The notes under the pieces were generated by a model. It did no database searches, was not told the DNA's origin, and worked only from the letters and a program-made list of their open reading frames with translations. The position numbers and the translations under genes are program-made. From Phycisphaeraceae bacterium (lineage in GTDB: Bacteria > Planctomycetota > Phycisphaerae > Phycisphaerales > SM1A02), in NCBI GenBank assembly GCA_015709595.1, contig CP054178.1, positions 1,741,205 to 1,805,204 on the forward strand: a stretch of 64,000 bases of DNA, given 5' to 3'. This document shows positions 60,386 through 64,000 of the stretch, piece after piece (position 1 is the first letter of the stretch; each line of letters begins with the position of its first letter).

Positions 60386-61519
60386 TCAGATCGCGTTTCC
60401 CACCGCCCGCCGCACCAGGTCCGCCCGCGCGGCGAGCAGGTCCCCATTCGTGATCGCCTCGCCCGCGCTCTGCTGCAAGTGGGCGGTCTGAATCTGCGGG
60501 AAGAGCCGGTCGATCGCCGCCGCGGTCAGTTCGGGGACGCGGCCCAGGCACGCGCCCAGCCGCACGCGGCTGAGGAGTTTCATCGCCTCGTTCTCACCCA
60601 GCAGCCGCGCGCGGCTGAGGACGCCCAGCGCCCGCTGCACGCGGTCATCCAGTTGGCGGGGGTCCTTCTCCAGCAGCGAACGCCGCGCGGCCCGCTCGTA
60701 CTCGATGAGCCGGGGCACGATCACCTGGTCGAACTCGGCCAGCAGCTGCGATTCCGGCTCGCCAAGGGTGACCTGGTTGGAGATCTGGTAGAAGTCGCCG
60801 GTGGTCTCGCTGCCCTCGCCGTAGAACCCGCGCACGGCGAGGTTCAGGTCGCGGCTGGCGCGCTGCAGCCGCTCCAGTTCGTTGGTGAGTTTCAGGGCGG
60901 GCAGGTGGACCATCACGCCCAGCCGCAGCCCTGTGCCGACGTTGGTGGGACAGGCGGTGAGATAGCCGAAGCGGTCGGAGAAGGCGTAGGTGAGCCCTCG
61001 TTCGAGGGCGTCGTCCACCTGGTTGGCCCGCTCGAAGCAGGAGCCGACCTGCCGCCCCGGCAGGAGCACCTGCATGCGCAGGTGATCCTCCTCGTTGATC
61101 ATGATGGCGAGGGTTTCGTCGCCGCTCACCGCCACACCGCAAGGGGCGGCGGAGGCGGCGAGGTGGCGCGAGATCAGGTGCCGCTCGACGAGGAGTTGTC
61201 GATCGCGCGGCGTGGCGTGGTTGAGTTCCACCCACAGCATGGTGTCATCGAGTTTTGCGCCCAGGATGGCCTTCTTGGCCAGCAGCAGCACTTCCAGCCG
61301 CTGCTGATTGCTGGAGCGGCCCACGAAGGGGTAGCCCTGAATGTTGCGGGCCAGCCGGGCGCGCGAGCAGAGGATGACATCCGAGTCCGGCGCGGCATCA
61401 GGTCGGGCTGATCGTTCGAGAGATTCCACGGGAAGTCCGGGGGCAGGAGAACAGGAGAACAGGGGTGTTCGCTCCGGGCTCGACCCGGGGGTTGATTCGA
61501 CACCGGCGAGAATGCACAA
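60386..61519 (-). CDS. mcsB: McsB-type protein-arginine kinase
   Basis: Phosphorylates arginines of proteins and marks them for ClpCP. The 377-residue protein has DVILCSRARLARNIQGYPF, INEEDHLRMQ (the NEEDH motif of phosphagen kinases), SDRFGYLTACPTNVGTGLRLGVMVHLP, and VRGFYGEGSE. The first 40 residues are not conserved, so the true start may lie further in, for example the GTG at 61429. mcsA lies upstream on the same strand. The classical partners ctsR and clpC are not in the window. Confidence 0.93.
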   Translation of the reverse strand: MCILAGVESTPGSSPERTPLFSCSPAPGLPVESLERSARPDAAPDSDVILCSRARLARNIQGYPFVGRSSNQQRLEVLLLAKKAILGAKLDDTMLWVELNHATPRDRQLLVERHLISRHLAASAAPCGVAVSGDETLAIMINEEDHLRMQVLLPGRQVGSCFERANQVDDALERGLTYAFSDRFGYLTACPTNVGTGLRLGVMVHLPALKLTNELERLQRASRDLNLAVRGFYGEGSETTGDFYQISNQVTLGEPESQLLAEFDQVIVPRLIEYERAARRSLLEKDPRQLDDRVQRALGVLSRARLLGENEAMKLLSRVRLGACLGRVPELTAAAIDRLFPQIQTAHLQQSAGEAITNGDLLAARADLVRRAVGNAI

Positions 61520-61562
61520 ACCGCCGCATCACGCCATCACGCCGCACGAGTACCGACGATCA

Positions 61563-61597
61563 TCAGCCGTCAGCCGTCAGCCGTCAGCCATCAGCCA
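61563..61597. repeat. Tandem heptamer TCAGCCG/TCAGCCA, five copies
   Basis: Three TCAGCCG and two TCAGCCA units in the 131-bp gap between mcsB and mcsA. Compare the TCAGTCC array at 47853. Confidence 0.85.
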
Positions 61598-61650
61598 AGA
61601 GCCAACTCTCCGTAGACCCCGACATCCCGACATTCCCACACGCCGCCCCC

Positions 61651-62166
61651 TCATCCCTGCGACTCCTCCGCCGGCTCCAGGGCGTTGAGACGGTCGCGGA
61701 TCTCGGCCGCGCGCTCGTACTGTTCGGCGGCGATGGCCCGGTCGAGTTCCTTGAGCAGCCGCTGCAGTTCGCGCTGGCGGTCGAGCCCAGCGCCGGTGCG
61801 GCGTGGCGTCTTGCCGACGTGGTGCGTCGCGCCGCGCTGGGCCCGCTCGATGAGCGGGCCCAGTTCATCCACGAACGCCTCGTAGCACTTCGGGCAGCCG
61901 AGGATGGCGTTCTTGCGGAACTGGGCGAAGGTCAGCCCGCACTCGCCGCACTTCTTCGAACCGGTGCTGGTCGTGGTGACTGCGGCAGAGGAGGAATGGG
62001 CCACCACGAACTGCTTGAGCAGGTGCTCGATGGGCGCGTCGGCCTGGTGGACGACGAAGCCCGCCTCGGCCGCATGCTCGGCGCAGAGGTGGATTTCCTT
62101 GCGCTTGCCGTGCTTGATGGTCACTTCGTGGACCATCGCGGGTTTGTCGCACTTGTCGCAGTTCAT
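61651..62166 (-). CDS. mcsA: McsA-like zinc-finger/UVR protein, activator of McsB
   Basis: A 171-residue protein with two CxxC zinc motifs: CDKCDKPAMVHEVTI with HLCAEHA, and KCGECGLTFAQFRKNAILGCPKCY. It continues with FVDELGPLIERAQRGATHHVGK and a C-terminal UVR helix pair (LKELDRAIAAEQYERAAEIRDRL). This is the standard McsA order and length. McsA stimulates McsB kinase activity. mcsB follows 131 bp downstream. Confidence 0.94.
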   Translation of the reverse strand: MNCDKCDKPAMVHEVTIKHGKRKEIHLCAEHAAEAGFVVHQADAPIEHLLKQFVVAHSSSAAVTTTSTGSKKCGECGLTFAQFRKNAILGCPKCYEAFVDELGPLIERAQRGATHHVGKTPRRTGAGLDRQRELQRLLKELDRAIAAEQYERAAEIRDRLNALEPAEESQG

Positions 62167-62237
62167 GCGCTATCTCGCCCGTGTGGATTGTAGATCGGCG
62201 CGGCGTGGGTGGAAGCAGGAATCCTGCTGATGAGGAT

Positions 62238-62256
62238 CACAGGCGGGGCGCCTGTG
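62238..62256. repeat. Dispersed hairpin CACAGGCG-GGG-CGCCTGTG
   Basis: Perfect eight-base stem, followed by CCAC, in the gap between kdsA and mcsA. The same stem occurs at 31897, and a shorter version at 2063. Confidence 0.8.
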
Positions 62257-62291
62257 CCACGCAGCACCCAGCACGCCATACCGCCCAGCGC

Positions 62292-63134
62292 TCACATCGC
62301 CCGCCGCAGCCGCACAATACTCTCGATCAGCGGTCCCATGCTGTCGAGAGGCAGCATGGTCGCCTTGTCCGACAGTCCCTTGGCGGGGTCGGGGTGGCAC
62401 TCGAAGAACAGGGCGTGAACCCCGGCAACGGTGGCGGCACGGGCCAGCAGGGGGGCGCGGTCGGGGCGGCCTTCGGTGTGGGTGCTCCCCCCGCCGGGCA
62501 GCTGGGTGGAGTGCGTCACGTCGAAACACACCGGCGCGCCCAGTTCCATCAGGTCGCCCAGCCCGATGAAGTCGTTGACCAGTCGGTGATAGCCGAAGAA
62601 GGTGCCGCGCTCCGTAAGAATGGCGCCGGCCGCGCCCGCCTCACGCAGTTTCGTCAGGACGTTGGTCATCTCCGCCGGGGCCATGAACTGCCCCTTCTTC
62701 ACGTTGACCGGCTTTCCCGTTCGGGCGCAGGCGATGAGCAGGTCGGTCTGGCGGCACAGGAACGCGGGCACCTGGAGCAGATCGACCACTCCGCCCGCCG
62801 GGGCGGCCTGGTGCTCGTCGTGAACATCAGTGGTGACGGGGACGCCGAGGGCGTCGCGCAGGCGGGCGAGTTCCTTCAGTCCGGCCTCCAGCCCCGGCCC
62901 GCGCCCGGAGTGAATGCTGGATCGGTTGGCCTTGTCGAAGCTGGCCTTGAAGACGTAGGGCAGCCCCAGCCGCGCGCACAGGTCGCGCATGGTTCGGCCG
63001 ATGAGCAGGTTGGTCTCCGGGCTCTCCAGCACGCAGGGGCCGGCGATGATGAGCAGGGGCTGACCCGCGCCAACCGTGTGAGGCCCGACTCGGCAGAGAT
63101 TCATCATGGGAAACGGTAGGGTATCGCCTGCCAT
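62292..63134 (-). CDS. kdsA: 3-deoxy-8-phosphooctulonate synthase
   Basis: Makes Kdo-8-phosphate from arabinose-5-phosphate and phosphoenolpyruvate for lipopolysaccharide. The 280-residue protein has IAGPCVLESPE, KASFDKANRSS, TTDVHDEHQ, LQVPAFLCRQTDLL, VNVKKGQFMAP, LTERGTFFGY and FDVTHSTQLPGG, all typical. The Cys in IAGPCV is shared with metal-dependent forms. Its presence argues for a Gram-negative-like outer membrane. The ATG at 63134 or 63107 may be the start. Confidence 0.96.
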   Translation of the reverse strand: MAGDTLPFPMMNLCRVGPHTVGAGQPLLIIAGPCVLESPETNLLIGRTMRDLCARLGLPYVFKASFDKANRSSIHSGRGPGLEAGLKELARLRDALGVPVTTDVHDEHQAAPAGGVVDLLQVPAFLCRQTDLLIACARTGKPVNVKKGQFMAPAEMTNVLTKLREAGAAGAILTERGTFFGYHRLVNDFIGLGDLMELGAPVCFDVTHSTQLPGGGSTHTEGRPDRAPLLARAATVAGVHALFFECHPDPAKGLSDKATMLPLDSMGPLIESIVRLRRAM

Positions 63135-63240
63135 CGGGGATCGGTGGGGCGAGTCGCTCGCAACTGCACACATCTTTCCCACATTCTCACTTTTTCCTGT
63201 CAATTCCGCGCGGCGGGGTTTATCCTCTGATACCTCTCTG

Positions 63241-63305
63241 GCACGGAAGCCCGGGCGCGGGGGTCGGACCCCGCGTAGACCCACGGATGATCGGGCTTTT
63301 CGTGC
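63241..63305 (+). ncRNA. Structured leader element, candidate cis-regulatory RNA
   Basis: GCACG (63241-63245) pairs with CGTGC (63301-63305), GCCCG (63249-63253) with CGGGC (63292-63296), and an inner hairpin pairs CGCGGGG (63256-63262) with CCCCGCG (63269-63275). About 16 unpaired bases follow the inner hairpin. The element lies 33 bases before the next gene, in its leader. It matches no riboswitch I can name. Confidence 0.4.
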
Positions 63306-63338
63306 AGGGACGGCGTCCACGACACGAAAGGCCTGTCG

Positions 63339-64000
63339 ATGTCCGGATACATCTTCTCCGCCGAGCTGGTCGAGCAGTTCCGCCGCAACCCCCTGCACGA
63401 AACCCTGCGTGATCTGGGCAAGGCCGCGCGTGACGCCAACGTGCTCGCCTCGGCTGATTTCCGCAAGCTGCTGGGCTACCTGACCGAACTGGCCGACGGG
63501 CGCGACCGGCGCGAGCCGATGACCCCGGTGGCGGGCACGCACCGCCCCCAGCCGCGCTTGCGGGTGCTGATCGACGCCGCGTTCACGAACCTGGGCGACT
63601 TGACGTGGTTCCGTCTCAACAAGATCGTCAACCAGTCCAAGCAGCCGCTCAAGGGCATGTTTCAGCGCATGGCCGCCAGCGTGGGGCGGCTGAGCGATGA
63701 AGACCTGGAGTCGGTCGTCACCGCGCTGGTGTCTGATTCACCCGACCGAAAGCTGCTGAAACTGCTCAATGAAAAGGGCGGCCGCGTGCCCAACTGCGGA
63801 CTGGAGCTGTTCGCGCGACTGGCCTACCTCTTCCGCCCGGACCTGTACTTCGTGCTTCCGCGCCGCTGGGGCGAGGAGTCGGGCGTCTACAAGTTCATCG
63901 ACAACGATCTGCGCAAGTATTGCGCGGTCTGCCGCACGCTGCGGTCGATCTGCGACGAGGTGGGCTTCCCCGCCGACATCCGCGCCACGCTCTTCGACCG
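63339..64000 (+). CDS. Protein of unknown function, cut by the window edge
   Basis: The first 220 residues of a longer protein. It begins MSGYIFSAELVEQFRRNPLHETL and continues as a mostly helical protein (LASADFRKLLGYLTELAD, LRVLIDAAFTNLGDLTWFRLNK, VGRLSDEDLESVVTALVSD). Further on is ELFARLAYLFRPDLYFVLPRRWGEESG and a Cys-containing helix (YCAVCRTLRSICDEVG). There is no signal peptide. The last stretch resembles N-terminal parts of nuclease or restriction-associated proteins only vaguely, so I give no function. Its 200-base leader carries a structured element. Confidence 0.75.
   Translation, partial: MSGYIFSAELVEQFRRNPLHETLRDLGKAARDANVLASADFRKLLGYLTELADGRDRREPMTPVAGTHRPQPRLRVLIDAAFTNLGDLTWFRLNKIVNQSKQPLKGMFQRMAASVGRLSDEDLESVVTALVSDSPDRKLLKLLNEKGGRVPNCGLELFARLAYLFRPDLYFVLPRRWGEESGVYKFIDNDLRKYCAVCRTLRSICDEVGFPADIRATLFD

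Overview
The window is GC-rich bacterial chromosome, most likely from a planctomycete, probably of the Phycisphaerae type; this is inferred from gene content, not from a search. Supporting signs are two pseudopilins of the H-X9-DG kind, an ECF sigma factor coupled to a large Ser/Thr kinase, many lipoproteins and exported proteins of unknown function, two exported ankyrin-repeat proteins, an McsA-McsB pair, and genes of a Gram-negative-like envelope (a lytic transglycosylase and KdsA). Genes are dense on both strands with short intergenic gaps. I see no rRNA, CRISPR array, prophage or transposase. There are two tRNA genes, Ile(GAT) and Glu(CTC).

Layout. 1-4.9 kb (minus): MltA-like lytic transglycosylase cut by the window edge, an exported protein with an internal repeat, galactokinase, an exported helical protein. 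5-8.6 kb: two overlapping ankyrin genes. 8.5-9.3 kb: a pseudopilin. 9.4-11.0 kb: accessory cassette 1 (Cys-rich exported peptide, membrane-anchored protein, MauE/DoxX-like membrane protein). 11.5-15.5 kb: cysS, coaE, rho. 15.8-22.6 kb: second pseudopilin, exported metalloprotease-like protein, then the NfeD1b-NfeD-FloA membrane-microdomain cluster. 22.6-22.9 kb: tandem hairpin array. 22.9-26.0 kb: very large lipoprotein. 26.3-33 kb: alaS, a Tat-exported TIM-barrel protein, moaA, a threonine-dehydrogenase-like SDR. 33.9-38.6 kb: ECF sigma-kinase pair, then a subtilase that shares its C-terminal module with the large lipoprotein. 38.8-46.6 kb: sarcosine-oxidase-like enzyme, TPR lipoprotein, HAD phosphatase, tmk, a lipoprotein, PgpH-type c-di-AMP phosphodiesterase, DUF1801. 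46.7-56.6 kb: tRNA-Ile, DUF4097-like lipoprotein, ROK kinase, DUF2959, a phosphatase joined to a heme motif, DUF3568, a peptidase-like lipoprotein, tRNA-Glu, SpoIIE/RsbU phosphatase, DUF192, GluQ, pterin dehydratase. 56.6-60.3 kb: a border zone with repeats and a gene fragment, then accessory cassette 2. 60.4-64 kb: McsB, McsA, KdsA and a truncated gene behind a structured leader.

The most interesting signal is the pair of cassettes at 9.4-11.0 and 57.1-60.3 kb. Each joins a small secreted protein with 8 or 9 cysteines in its mature part, a single-pass anchored protein of unknown family, and a four-helix MauE/DoxX-like membrane protein with a CGC motif. Both look richer in A+T than their neighbours. 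I infer a cell-surface system in which the membrane protein handles the redox state of the Cys-rich product. Other leads are a shared C-terminal domain in two unrelated secreted proteins, a dual-specificity phosphatase joined to a CxxCH heme motif, several families of short hairpin repeats, and a structured RNA leader at the right edge.
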